From: Alphaproteobacteria bacterium
GTDB lineage: Bacteria > Pseudomonadota > Alphaproteobacteria > Caulobacterales > Hyphomonadaceae
Length of the DNA stretch: 64,000 bases
Assembly: GCA_018969425.1 (NCBI GenBank)
Contig: JAGWYJ010000010.1
Coordinates: forward strand, 1 to 64,000
Direction of reading: 5' to 3'
A model generated the notes under the pieces. That model searched no databases. It saw nothing but the letters and a program-made list of their open reading frames with translations, and was not told the DNA's origin. A program made the position numbers and the translations under genes. Below, in pieces: positions 8,990 through 17,339 of the stretch. Within the stretch, counting starts at the first letter, position 1. Every line of letters starts with the position of its first letter.

Positions 8990-10458
8990 CCGCAGGGGAA
9001 ATCCTCATCCTCGCTGCCCTGGGGACGCCTCTGGCGGCGGCGGGGTTGGCCTTGGTCTTCGCGAAAATAAGAGATGTTCGCGACACCGTGACCATCGTCG
9101 CGGCTCTGGCGCTGACGTGCGTGTGCGTCGCGCTGCTGGCTGAGACGGCTCTGGGCCGCCCCCCGGAAATGCGTCTCGCCGAGCCGATACCGGGCCTCTC
9201 GATTTTCTTTCGTCTTGAACCTCTCGGCGCTCTGTTCGCTGCTATGGCCTCGGCGCTCTATCTGCTCAATTCATTGTATTCCATTGGCTATATGCGGGCG
9301 CGCCGGGAGCCCAGACAGGGGCGTTTCTACGCTTGCTTCGGCCTCGCCATGTGCGCGGTTTCGGGGGTGGCGCTTGCGGGCAATCTCTTCACCGCCTTCC
9401 TGTTCTACGAGCTTCTGACATTTGCGACTTATCCGCTCGTCACGCATAAGGGCGATGAGACCTCGCGTCGTGCGGGGCGTCTGTATGTCCTGCTTCTGGG
9501 AGGAGCCGCCGCGGCCCTGCTTCTGCCGGCGGTGGCGACGATACAGGCCATGGCGGGTTCGACCGAATTCGTGACCGGAGGACTGCTGGCTGGGCGTATG
9601 GACGCCCTTCCGGCCGGGGTGTTGCTGATCATGATCGTCTTCGGGACGGCGAAGGCGGCGCTGATGCCGCTTCACGCCTGGCTTCCGGGAGCTATGGCGG
9701 CCCCGACGCCGGTGTCGGCCTTTCTCCATGCCGTCGCCGTCGTCAAGACAGGCGTTTTCCTGATCCTCAAATGTGCGGCGGGCATATTCGGCCCGGAGAT
9801 CATCGCCACCTCTCCAGCGGCTCAGGGTCTTCTCTGGACGGCTGCGGCCACTATTCTGATCGCCTCCGCGACAGCGCTGACCCGGGATGACCTGAAGGAG
9901 CGCCTGGCCTGGTCGACGGTCTCTCAGCTCTCCTACGTCATTTCCGGGGCCCTGATTGCGGTCGGGGCAGGGGTGGTCGGAGGCGGCCTTCACATGCTGA
10001 CCCACGCCTTCGGCAAGATCACCATGTTCATGTGTGTGGGGGCGGTTTATCTCGCCGCCGGCGTGACGCGTGTCAGCGCGGTCAGCGGTCTCGCCCGTCG
10101 CATGCCTCTGGTTTTTGCAGCGTTTCTGGTCGGATCTTTATCGGTCATCGGACTGCCCCCCTTCGGCGGCATGTGGTCGAAGTTTCTTCTCATTACGGCT
10201 GCGTTCGGCGCGGGGGAGCCTGTTACGGCCGCAGCGATGATACTGTCCTCACTCCTCTCGGCCGCCTGTTTCCTTCCGATCGTCATATCGGGTTTTCTGG
10301 GAGAGCCGGGCGAGGCGGCTTTGCGGTCTGGGCCGGTTCGGGCGCCGTTTCTGACGGTACTCCCGCCCGTGATCACCGCTGCGGGGTGCTTCGGTCTGTT
10401 CTTCATCGGGGACTGGGTGATGACCTATCTCATTCCCATTGCGGAGCGCGCGCCATGA
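8986..10458 (+). CDS. Mrp-type antiporter subunit D, second NuoL/M/N-like copy
   Basis: A 490-residue Proton_antipo_M membrane protein, clearly homologous to the previous gene but divergent. The helix-5 Glu is in FLFYELLTFATYPLVTHKGDE; the lysines are in GTAKAALMPLHAWLPGAMAAPTPVSAFLHAVAVVKTG and MLTHAFGKITMFMCVGAVY. The HAVAVVKTG segment is characteristic of the NuoM/NuoL side of the family. Overlaps both the upstream D copy and the small gene downstream by four bases. Likely contributes a second antiporter channel. Confidence 0.87.
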   Translation: MTAGEILILAALGTPLAAAGLALVFAKIRDVRDTVTIVAALALTCVCVALLAETALGRPPEMRLAEPIPGLSIFFRLEPLGALFAAMASALYLLNSLYSIGYMRARREPRQGRFYACFGLAMCAVSGVALAGNLFTAFLFYELLTFATYPLVTHKGDETSRRAGRLYVLLLGGAAAALLLPAVATIQAMAGSTEFVTGGLLAGRMDALPAGVLLIMIVFGTAKAALMPLHAWLPGAMAAPTPVSAFLHAVAVVKTGVFLILKCAAGIFGPEIIATSPAAQGLLWTAAATILIASATALTRDDLKERLAWSTVSQLSYVISGALIAVGAGVVGGGLHMLTHAFGKITMFMCVGAVYLAAGVTRVSAVSGLARRMPLVFAAFLVGSLSVIGLPPFGGMWSKFLLITAAFGAGEPVTAAAMILSSLLSAACFLPIVISGFLGEPGEAALRSGPVRAPFLTVLPPVITAAGCFGLFFIGDWVMTYLIPIAERAP

Positions 10459-10799
10459 ACGGGTCATCCCATGACCTTTCGCCTGATGAGGCCGCTTCGG
10501 GCGCAGAGAGCGAGCGTGGCGAGCATCCCGTGTCCCGCATGATCTTCGCGCCCATGAGGACGCAGGCGTTCGCCAATCGATGTCTCGTGGCGACGGCCGT
10601 CCTCGCCGGTCTTCTGGTGGGCGTCGGACTTCTGGCGGGGGGCGTGTCGGCAGGTCGGATCGAATCTCTTCCGGGATTTTATGGTCTGTTCGGCTTCGGC
10701 GCCTTTTCGCTTGCGGTCCTCTCTGGGTGGCCGCTGGGACGTTTTCTGAGACGAGGCGAACGCTATTACGACAGGGCGGAGAGCCGCGATGTCGATTGA
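10455..10799 (+). CDS. Small two-TM protein of the Mrp-like operon, unknown
   Basis: A 114-residue protein embedded between the second and third D-type subunits, overlapping the former by four bases (ATGA) and the latter by eleven. After a hydrophilic N-terminus of about 45 residues it has two membrane segments (CLVATAVLAGLLVGVGLLAGGV and FYGLFGFGAFSLAVLSGWPLG) and a basic/acidic tail. I do not recognise the family. Tight coupling implies it is a subunit or assembly factor of the complex. The ATG at 10455 was chosen over the longer ORF-track frame, which runs antiparallel in frame to the upstream gene. Confidence 0.7.
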   Translation: MNGSSHDLSPDEAASGAESERGEHPVSRMIFAPMRTQAFANRCLVATAVLAGLLVGVGLLAGGVSAGRIESLPGFYGLFGFGAFSLAVLSGWPLGRFLRRGERYYDRAESRDVD

Positions 10800-12582
10800 G
10801 AAAATTCTCGCGTTCGCACTGTCTCTCAATCCCGGCTTCTGGGTCATCGCGTGCGCTCCGTTGGCTCTGATCGCGCAGGGAAGCTTTCAGAGATGTGTCG
10901 CATTGATCGGTCCGCCGATCGTCGCCCTTCTCATGATGCTCTATCCCCCGGCAGAGGTCTCTTCAGGAGCTTCGGTTCTGGGGTTTCTGGGTCTTGAGAT
11001 ATCGCTTTACCGAACCGACAGCCTGTCTTTGATCTTCGCGCTGGGCTTTGTGCTCGCCGCCGTCCTGGGGGGCATCTACAGCCTGCACCGGCGCGACAGA
11101 TTGCAGGATGCCGCCGGGCTTGTTTACGCGGGAGCGGCGATGTCCGCCGTTTTCGCCGGCGACCTTGTCACGCTTGCGGTCTGCTGGGAGCTGACCGCGC
11201 TCGCCTCCAGTCTTCTCGTCTTCGGGAGCGGCGGCCGCGACAGTCTGCCGGCCGGGATGCGCTATCTGATGATGCAGATCCTGTCGGGCATTCTCCTGAT
11301 CTCGGGAGTGGCGATGACGGGCCTCGCGGAAGGAAGCTTCATCCTCTCCGAGATCGGCCGCCTTCGTGACGGGGTTCTTGTCGGCGTGTTCGATCTCGAC
11401 GCCCCCGGAACTCTGCTCATTCTTGCTGCGGTCGGGATCAAGGCGGCCTTTCCGCTGGCGCATACGTGGCTTCAGGACGCCTATCCGAACACGACCGAGA
11501 CCGGCGCCGTCGTCATGTCGGCCTACACCACGACCCTGGCGGTTTATGTTCTGGCCCGGGGATTTGCGGGACTGGACGCACTGATCTGGATCGGAGCGGT
11601 CATGACCGTCTATCCGATTTTCTTTGCGGTCATCGAGAATGATCTCAGGAAGGTTCTGGCGTTCTCCACCAACAATCAGATCGGCTTCATGATCTGCGCC
11701 GTCGGTGTCGGAACGCCGCTGGCGCTTAACGGCGCCGCCGCCCACGCCGTGGCCCATATCGTGTTCAAGGGTCTTCTGTTCATGGCGATGGGCGCCGTGT
11801 GGATGAGAACGGGGTCGACCCGCGCGACGGACCTGGGAGGTCTCCACCGAACGATGCCCTTTACTGCGCTTTTCTGTCTGATCGGAGCGGCGTCGATTTC
11901 GGCCCTGCCTTTGCTGTCAGGGTTTGCATCCAAGTCGATGATTATGTCGTCCGTTCACTCGGGGGAGGGCCTGATGGTCGTCTGGCTGATGCTTCTCTTC
12001 GCGTCCGCCGGCGTTCTTGAGCACTCCGGCATCAAGATCCCGTATTTCGCGTTTTTCTCGCACGACAGCGGACGCAGGCCGGCTGAAGCGCCCTTCAACA
12101 TGCTTCTGGCCATGGGCCTCTCCGCAGGACTGTGTCTGTGGATCGGCCTTTCACCCGGGTGGTTCTATGAACTGCTGCCCTATCGCGACGTCGCGCGCGA
12201 GTATCTCGTGCAGGACCTCTTCACCTTGGAGCACATCCTCACCCAGCTTCAGCTGCTGGCGTTCGCGGTGTTGGCCTTTCTGCTGCTCAAGCGGGCGGGT
12301 CTTTATCCGCCGGAGGCGCCTGGGATCATTCTGGATGTCGACTGGCTGTGGCGGCGAGGCTGGCCCCTGGCGGTGGGGCCCGCAAAAGCCCCGGCGCTCA
12401 GCATACTGAGATCTGCAGGGGCGGCATGGGGCGAGATCCTCGGGCGCCTCGGCGCCGTCCTGTCGGAGGTCTTCTCTCCCGCAGGAGCGCTGGCGACGCG
12501 CGCCGCTGCTGTTTCGGGCGCTGTATGGGCGGTCTTTTTACTGGGAATTGTTGTGATTATCTCTGTCGTTTCGTTGACCTGA
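10789..12582 (+). CDS. Mrp-type antiporter subunit D, third NuoL/M/N-like copy
   Basis: A 597-residue Proton_antipo_M protein and the last gene of the operon. The catalytic-type residues are present: Glu in AVCWELTALASSLLVFGS, Lys in AAVGIKAAFPLAHTWLQDAYPN and AVAHIVFKGLLFMAMGAVWM. It is about 100 residues longer than the other two copies, with extra C-terminal segments (LLAFAVLAFLLLKRAG and a final helix AVWAVFLLGIVVIISVVSL) reminiscent of NuoL-like tails. It may replace the missing MrpA N-terminal channel; that is inference. No obvious terminator follows. Confidence 0.86.
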   Translation: MSIEKILAFALSLNPGFWVIACAPLALIAQGSFQRCVALIGPPIVALLMMLYPPAEVSSGASVLGFLGLEISLYRTDSLSLIFALGFVLAAVLGGIYSLHRRDRLQDAAGLVYAGAAMSAVFAGDLVTLAVCWELTALASSLLVFGSGGRDSLPAGMRYLMMQILSGILLISGVAMTGLAEGSFILSEIGRLRDGVLVGVFDLDAPGTLLILAAVGIKAAFPLAHTWLQDAYPNTTETGAVVMSAYTTTLAVYVLARGFAGLDALIWIGAVMTVYPIFFAVIENDLRKVLAFSTNNQIGFMICAVGVGTPLALNGAAAHAVAHIVFKGLLFMAMGAVWMRTGSTRATDLGGLHRTMPFTALFCLIGAASISALPLLSGFASKSMIMSSVHSGEGLMVVWLMLLFASAGVLEHSGIKIPYFAFFSHDSGRRPAEAPFNMLLAMGLSAGLCLWIGLSPGWFYELLPYRDVAREYLVQDLFTLEHILTQLQLLAFAVLAFLLLKRAGLYPPEAPGIILDVDWLWRRGWPLAVGPAKAPALSILRSAGAAWGEILGRLGAVLSEVFSPAGALATRAAAVSGAVWAVFLLGIVVIISVVSLT

Positions 12583-12702
12583 CAAGAATTCGTGTGTGTC
12601 GTCAGTCGTCGAAGACAGGATTCGCCTTGATCAATGATTGTGCGTGATCGTTGAGGCGAGGTGTCGAATTGCAGATCCTGACCGGCCGCAGGACGAGAGG
12701 GG

Positions 12703-13122
12703 ATGGCGAGGATGGAACGGGATACGCAGGACGTCTCCAGATTGCTCGAGTTGTCGACGGATATCGTGTCGGCCTATGTGTCGAACCATCAGGTCGCAGC
12801 GGCCGATCTGCCGGCTCTTATCGAGAGCGTGCACGGGGCGCTGGCTTCGGTGCTCTCACCCGCCCCTCCGGCGGAAAAATCCGATCTGAGGCCCGCCGTT
12901 CCGGTCCGCAGGTCGGTAACCGACGAGCACATTGTGTGTCTCGAGGATGGCAAGAAGTTCAAGTCGCTGAAGCGACATCTGCGAACGAGATACGATATGT
13001 CTCCGGAAGCCTATCGGGAGAAGTGGGGACTGCCGTCCGACTATCCCATGGTGGCGCCGAATTACGCGCGCCAGCGCTCCGAACTGGCTCGCAAAATGGG
13101 GCTTGGGCAGGGACGGAAGTGA
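12703..13122 (+). CDS. mucR: MucR/Ros-family transcriptional regulator
   Basis: A 139-residue DNA-binding regulator of the Ros/MucR family, which in alphaproteobacteria binds AT-rich promoters and controls envelope, motility and cell-cycle genes. The core is [16 protein letters not shown] (residues 78-93) followed by [19 protein letters not shown]. Compared with the Ros zinc finger (C-x2-C-x9-H-x3-H), Cys79 and His92 are kept, the second Cys is Asp82 and the last His position is Arg96, so zinc binding is doubtful; similar substitutions occur in the family. The ATG at 12703 abuts GAGAGGGG; the in-frame ATG at 12712 is better spaced and may be the real start. Monocistronic. Confidence 0.92.
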   Translation: MARMERDTQDVSRLLELSTDIVSAYVSNHQVAAADLPALIESVHGALASVLSPAPPAEKSDLRPAVPVRRSVTDEHIVCLEDGKKFKSLKRHLRTRYDMSPEAYREKWGLPSDYPMVAPNYARQRSELARKMGLGQGRK

Positions 13123-13436
13123 ACGATCCCGGCGCTGCCGACCTTGATCATTAACTCTTTGTCGCCGGAATTACGCGTCGGGACTCTTGCCAGATTCATC
13201 TCTCTTAAGCACGTTTAACTCTACGAGTGCGAATCACCCTGCCAGACCGCCTTTCACCCTGAACCCGTGGAAGGCGGTCTGGATTCCGGGAGAGGACGAG
13301 GGAGGAGACAGCCTCCCCTGGGACGCAGGCGGTCGGGCTGGCCGCACGCGACCCTGTCGGGCTCGAGGTCTGATGCACGTCCTGACGGACACACTCCTGG
13401 CGAGGTGTCGGGCAGGAAGGCGAAGGGGGCTGAACG
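13123..13436 (+). other. 314-base intergenic region with a long hairpin and TTAA motifs
   Basis: No coding frame here looks real. The first part is AT-richer than its surroundings and contains TTAACTC near 13151 and TTAA-N6-TTAAC at 13205-13219, close to but not matching the CtrA spacing. The middle holds the inverted repeat at 13242-13282. The last 150 bases are GC-rich without obvious features. It must contain the promoter of the downstream PAS_5 gene. Confidence 0.5.
13242..13282. repeat. Perfect 12-bp inverted repeat forming a long hairpin
   Basis: CCAGACCGCCTT at 13242-13253 is the exact reverse complement of AAGGCGGTCTGG at 13271-13282. A G-T pair and three further pairs (CAC with GTG) extend it to a stem of about 16 bp with a 9-base loop (CCTGAACCC). 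No T-run follows on either strand, so it is not a classical intrinsic terminator. It lies 120 bases after the mucR-type gene and 155 bases before the PAS_5 gene. Confidence 0.75.
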
Positions 13437-13949
13437 ATGATATGCGAGGAGGCGGGACGCGGTCCTGCCGGTCAGAGGCTGGTGTATGACGCATGGCGAT
13501 CGCGTCTTCATGGACGCGCCGTTCTCAGACGTGAAGATCTCGATCTGTCGGGAATCGTCTGCGAGCTGGCTCATGTGAGCGTCCTGGCGAATGAGGCGGG
13601 GCGGTATCGCTTCCGGCTTGCCGGAACAGGACTTCGGCAGGCTTTCGGTCGCGAACTGAAGGGACTGTCGCTCGAGGATCTGCCCGCATCAGCCGGGCGC
13701 GGGGCCTGGAGCGAAGGGGTTCGCGAAACGCTCGATCGGGTGCGTCCTGTGTCTGGGCGTTCGATTCTTGAGGATGGCCGGGTGCACTTCTGGATGCGTC
13801 TGCCCATGTCCACTGACGGCGAACGGGCCGACCTCGCCCTGTGTCACGATCGCTTCCTCGCCGCGGACGCCCTGAGCGATCCCGATCGGGCTGCGCGGGC
13901 GGCTGACCGGCTGTTGCGGATCGATATAGATGAGGTTCAGGCCGCCTGA
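13437..13949 (+). CDS. PAS_5-family (DUF1488-like region absent) PAS domain protein
   Basis: A 170-residue soluble protein resembling the PAS_5 family common in alphaproteobacteria: an initial YDAWRSRL segment, the PAS core (HVSVLANEAGRYRFRLAGTGLRQAFGRELKGLSLEDL) and a C-terminal beta-rich part (VHFWMRLPMSTDGERADLALC). No output domain is attached, so it probably works by protein contact or ligand binding; no ligand is evident. Start ATG with AAGGGGG about nine bases upstream. Convergent with the poly-His zinc-ribbon gene, their stops being adjacent bases. Confidence 0.7.
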   Translation: MICEEAGRGPAGQRLVYDAWRSRLHGRAVLRREDLDLSGIVCELAHVSVLANEAGRYRFRLAGTGLRQAFGRELKGLSLEDLPASAGRGAWSEGVRETLDRVRPVSGRSILEDGRVHFWMRLPMSTDGERADLALCHDRFLAADALSDPDRAARAADRLLRIDIDEVQAA

Positions 13950-14204
13950 TCAGTGATGGTGGTGATGGTGGTGCTGATCCTCGGGGGGCAGTTCATTGTG
14001 CCGCCCGCACTTGGGGCAGCGAATGGCGGTGAATGCGCCGCAGACCTGATCATGGCTCACATTCTGTGCGAGTTTTGATTTGCAGCCGCCGCATCGATAC
14101 GTGATGTCGCCGTCTCCGGTCAGCGCATAGGAGCCCGGAGCCGGTTCAAGAACGCCCTCAGGATCTGAAGGACGCTCGATCAGGCGCATGTCTTTCTGTG
14201 GCAT
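13950..14204 (-). CDS. Small zinc-ribbon protein with natural C-terminal poly-His tail
   Basis: An 84-residue protein with two cysteine pairs, CGGC (in ITYRCGGCKSKL) and CPKC (in IRCPKCGRHNELP), spaced as in a zinc ribbon, and ending in seven consecutive histidines after EDQ. The ATG at 14204 has GGAGAG just upstream; the longer ORF-track start is rejected because the extra residues are poorly conserved in character. Role unknown; metal binding or storage is a reasonable inference. The downstream stop abuts the PAS_5 gene stop. Confidence 0.7.
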   Translation of the reverse strand: MPQKDMRLIERPSDPEGVLEPAPGSYALTGDGDITYRCGGCKSKLAQNVSHDQVCGAFTAIRCPKCGRHNELPPEDQHHHHHHH

Positions 14205-14295
14205 GAACTCTCTCCGCTCTCTGGTGAGATCTTCCTTCCGGACTGTCGGAGCGGCGGTCAAGAGGGCCCGCGCTTTCCCGGCAGGCGATTTAAGG

Positions 14296-14718
14296 TCAGA
14301 GCTTTGCGCCAGCCTCTGCACGGATGCGCGCCAGCATGGATTTGAGGCCGTTCGAGCGTTGAGGCGTCAGCGCTTCGGCGACGCCGATCCTGCGAAAGAA
14401 CGCCTCGGCGTCGAATGAGAGGATATCTTTGGGCGTCAGGTCGGAATAGAGGCCGATCACGAGAGCTGTCAGCCCGGCGACGATCAGCGCATCGGAGGCG
14501 CCTCGGAAGGCGATCGCTCCCGGAACGGTCTCGGATGGCGAGGAGACCAGCCAAACCTGGCTCGAGCAGCCCTTCACCCGGTTGGCCTCGCAAAGCTCGT
14601 CCGGCGTCAGAGGCGAGAGGCTACGTCCGAGTTCGATGATGTAGGAAAATCGCGCCTCCCAGTCCTCGAGGAGTGCGAAATCGGATTCAACGGCCTTCGC
14701 GCGGTCTTCGATCGTCAT
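14296..14718 (-). CDS. sufE: SufE-family sulfur acceptor protein
   Basis: Accepts persulfide sulfur from a SufS-type cysteine desulfurase for Fe-S cluster assembly. The 140-residue protein has the expected N-terminal helix, LSPLTPDELCEANRVKGCSSQVWL with the active Cys51, and the C-terminal helices (SFDAEAFFRRIGVAEALTPQRSNGLKSMLARI). Residues LTPQRSNGL near the end are diagnostic. I start at the ATG at 14718 (MTIEDRA), giving normal length, instead of the upstream TTG. No suf operon genes are adjacent, so it is a stand-alone copy. Confidence 0.93.
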   Translation of the reverse strand: MTIEDRAKAVESDFALLEDWEARFSYIIELGRSLSPLTPDELCEANRVKGCSSQVWLVSSPSETVPGAIAFRGASDALIVAGLTALVIGLYSDLTPKDILSFDAEAFFRRIGVAEALTPQRSNGLKSMLARIRAEAGAKL

Positions 14719-14803
14719 GAGGGACCCTATGGCGTGATCGAGGATCGCGCGCAAGTCGCCGGCCCGGCGCAGGACCTGTTCGCCGGCGGCCGGACTTCTG
14801 CGA

Positions 14804-15850
14804 TCAGCGGGCGACCCCGGAGAAGCAGGTCCCCGCGTCCCCGATAGCGTGTTCGGCGAGGCAGAAGGAGAGGTCCGCCCGTGTGTAGGCGGCCGATACG
14901 CAGGCTTGCAGCTGGAGCTGAGACCAGTCGATGCAGTCGAAGGTCGGCTTGTCGCTCATCGCGGCTCGAACCTCGTCCGTATGTGTCCGGTCCGCCTCGA
15001 GAATGTGAAAGGCCGCAAGGGTCATGATGCGGTTGGCCGTGCTTTCCCGCCGGGGATCGATCCGCATAGAGGACGGCTCGGCGGGGGTGAGGGCGTTGAG
15101 TGCGGCGGCCGGTGCGCTGGCGGCGATCAGCGAGACCCGGTCCCACACCGATCCCTGGCCGTTCGAGCTGGCGTCAGCGAGAACGAGGTGCAGATCCGGG
15201 CCTGAGAAAAGCTTCTTCGCGGCTTCAGCGATGGGCCGCAGGAGGGTGGCGTTGGCCTTGAGCCGGGTGGCGACGCCTCCGGCGTCCTTGAGGCGGGACT
15301 TGCCCCAGGCCACTGACTGCAGCTTGATGGCCTGATCCTTGACATAGGCGGCAGCCGCCGCGATCCGGTCCGTATCGCGGGCGTTGACCGCAAGGGCCGT
15401 CTGCAGGGCGCGTTCGCCGCCTTTGAGGGTGCGCGCATAGCCGAGGTCATTTCGCATGCCGTTCATGACGCGATCGCGCCCGTAAAACGAATCAATATCG
15501 CGCACGGCGGCGATGAATTCGGGGTCCTGCGCGGCGATCATGGCCGCATAGGCGATCCAGCCGGCCGACAGCTGGGCGGGATTCTGGGCGCCGAAGACTG
15601 TCAGGGCCTTGTCGAGCTGGTCAGCCCCTGAAATCGGCTTGTCGCGGATCAGCGACACCTCGCTCTGATAGTCCGCGTATGCGGCGGCGGCCTCCTGGAG
15701 GAGGCGCGGGGCGGCCTCGCCTGCGACCTGTTCGGCCGGGGCGGGTTCGGTCGTCTGGGCCTGGGCGGACGGCGAGCCCCACACGCTCGCGACCATCGCC
15801 AGGGCGAGACCGGCGCAGACGGAGACCTTGAAATCGGGTCGTGAAATCAT
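14804..15850 (-). CDS. Secreted protein of unknown function
   Basis: A 348-residue protein with a clear signal peptide (KVSVCAGLALAMVASVWGSPSAQAQ, cleavage near AQA-Q). The mature part is mostly helical and alanine-rich, and ends with a Cys-containing segment (TFDCIDWSQLQLQACVSAAYTRADLSFCLAEHAIGDAGTCFSG) whose four cysteines could form two disulfides. I do not recognise the family. AGGGAGAT sits about eight bases before the ATG at 15850; the longer ORF-track frame is not used. It is divergent from the DivJ-like kinase gene. Confidence 0.75.
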   Translation of the reverse strand: MISRPDFKVSVCAGLALAMVASVWGSPSAQAQTTEPAPAEQVAGEAAPRLLQEAAAAYADYQSEVSLIRDKPISGADQLDKALTVFGAQNPAQLSAGWIAYAAMIAAQDPEFIAAVRDIDSFYGRDRVMNGMRNDLGYARTLKGGERALQTALAVNARDTDRIAAAAAYVKDQAIKLQSVAWGKSRLKDAGGVATRLKANATLLRPIAEAAKKLFSGPDLHLVLADASSNGQGSVWDRVSLIAASAPAAALNALTPAEPSSMRIDPRRESTANRIMTLAAFHILEADRTHTDEVRAAMSDKPTFDCIDWSQLQLQACVSAAYTRADLSFCLAEHAIGDAGTCFSGVAR

Positions 15851-16022
15851 GCTGATCTCCCTGCCGCCGGGTCTGGCTGCTGATGAGGGCCGCTCGCGGC
15901 CCGTAACGTGCTTCTGAAGGTGATGGATCGCCGACAAGTGTTTACCACCCGTTAGGAATACCCCCAGGACGAGATATGGAACTGCATTCCACCCATGCGT
16001 GTCCAGCCCCGGAGGCACGGCT

Positions 16023-17339
16023 TTGACAGCTGCGCGGGGGATCTGGATCGGTCTGTCCTTCATGGCCGCCCTCTGGGGGCTGGTCGGCGGAGCCTCGTTC
16101 TGGCTTGGCACAGCCGTCTTTGCTGTCGCGTGTCTGCCGTCCCTGATTGGCACAGCCCTCACCGGATCTCTCCCCGCGTCTCGCATTTCCGATATCGAGA
16201 CCATTCTCTTTCTGGCCGTCGCGACCTTCGGTCTCGCCCTCACCGGGGGGGTCCAGACGCCTATGCTGGCGCTTCTTGCGCCTGCGGTCGGCGAGGCCTG
16301 GAGGGGCGGCCGGCGACGGTTTGTTTTCGAGACTGCCGCGCTGGCCGGCCTCGGCGCCGGACTCGCGGCCTGGGCAGGGGCCTATCCTGGCCCTCTGAGC
16401 GAGGAGGTCGCCTCGGCGTTCGCCATCTCATTCGGCCTGGCCGGCCTCATCATGGTCCTGACCCAGGCTGTTCTTGGCGCCGGCGAGACAGCCTCCGCGG
16501 CCGGTGCGGGGCTCAGGGAGGCGGTGCGACCGGCCGCCGCGGTCGATCCTGAGACGTCCCTGAGGATCCGTCAGCTTGAGACGCGGGTGCGGGTCGCTGA
16601 GAACGAGCTCGTGCGCGCCCGACAGGCCGCAGAGGAGGCGGAAACGAGGCTTGAGGGCCGGACCCGCTTCTTCGCCCAGACCAGTCATGAGCTCAGGACC
16701 CCCCTCAACGCCATCATCGGTTTCGCCGACATGATGAAGAACGCCGTCTTCGGGCCTCTGCCCGATAAATATCTCGAATACGCCGGGCTTATCCGCGAGG
16801 GAGGTCAGACCCTCGAGATGGTCGTCGATGATGTCCTGGACCTCTCCCGCATCGAAGCGGGTCGATATGATATTTCTCCGGATCTGGTGTCGCTGACCGA
16901 TCTCGTCGCTGAAGCGGTTCGCTTCATGGCGGACGCCGCCGAGCGGCGGTCGGTGGCTCTTGAACTGGCTGAGGGAGAAGACGTGGAGGCGTTCGCAGAT
17001 CCCCGCGCCGTGCGTCAGATTGCGCTGAACCTCATCTCGAACGCCCTCAAGTTCACCCCTCAGGGAGGAATGGTCACCGTCTCCGCCGTAAGCGCCTCCG
17101 GCGGCGCACTTCTGTCGGTGTCCGATACGGGCGCGGGTATTGGGGAAGAAGACCTGCATCGTCTGTCTCGCGCCTTTGAGCAGGGCGAGGAGGGACGCAA
17201 GCACAAGGGGTCCGGTCTCGGTCTGTCAGTTGTTCGGGCATTCGCCGAACTCCATGGCGGGCGGCTCGACATTGAAAGTCGCCAGGGGGGCGGATCGACA
17301 ATCGCGGTGTTTTTCCCCGGTGAGCCGCGCGGCAGGTAG
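16023..17339 (+). CDS. Membrane sensor histidine kinase, DivJ-like
   Basis: A 438-residue hybrid-free kinase with five to six N-terminal membrane segments and almost no periplasmic domain, a coiled coil around residues 175-215 (LETRVRVAENELVRARQAAEEAETRLEG), HisKA with phospho-accepting His222 in QTSHELRTPLNAIIGFADMM, and HATPase with NLISNALKFT, DTGAGIG and GSGLGLSV. The FGPLPDKYLEYAGLI segment after the H-box is typical of the DivJ/PleC group that acts on DivK and PleD. TTG at 16023 is preferred because GGAGG lies eight bases upstream; GTG at 15999 has no ribosome site. Orthology to DivJ is suggested by topology, not proven. Confidence 0.8.
   Translation: MTAARGIWIGLSFMAALWGLVGGASFWLGTAVFAVACLPSLIGTALTGSLPASRISDIETILFLAVATFGLALTGGVQTPMLALLAPAVGEAWRGGRRRFVFETAALAGLGAGLAAWAGAYPGPLSEEVASAFAISFGLAGLIMVLTQAVLGAGETASAAGAGLREAVRPAAAVDPETSLRIRQLETRVRVAENELVRARQAAEEAETRLEGRTRFFAQTSHELRTPLNAIIGFADMMKNAVFGPLPDKYLEYAGLIREGGQTLEMVVDDVLDLSRIEAGRYDISPDLVSLTDLVAEAVRFMADAAERRSVALELAEGEDVEAFADPRAVRQIALNLISNALKFTPQGGMVTVSAVSASGGALLSVSDTGAGIGEEDLHRLSRAFEQGEEGRKHKGSGLGLSVVRAFAELHGGRLDIESRQGGGSTIAVFFPGEPRGR

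Noticed and set aside
13205-13219. TTAA-N6-TTAAC as a CtrA box
   Set aside because: Spacing is six instead of seven bases; kept only as a note on the intergenic region.
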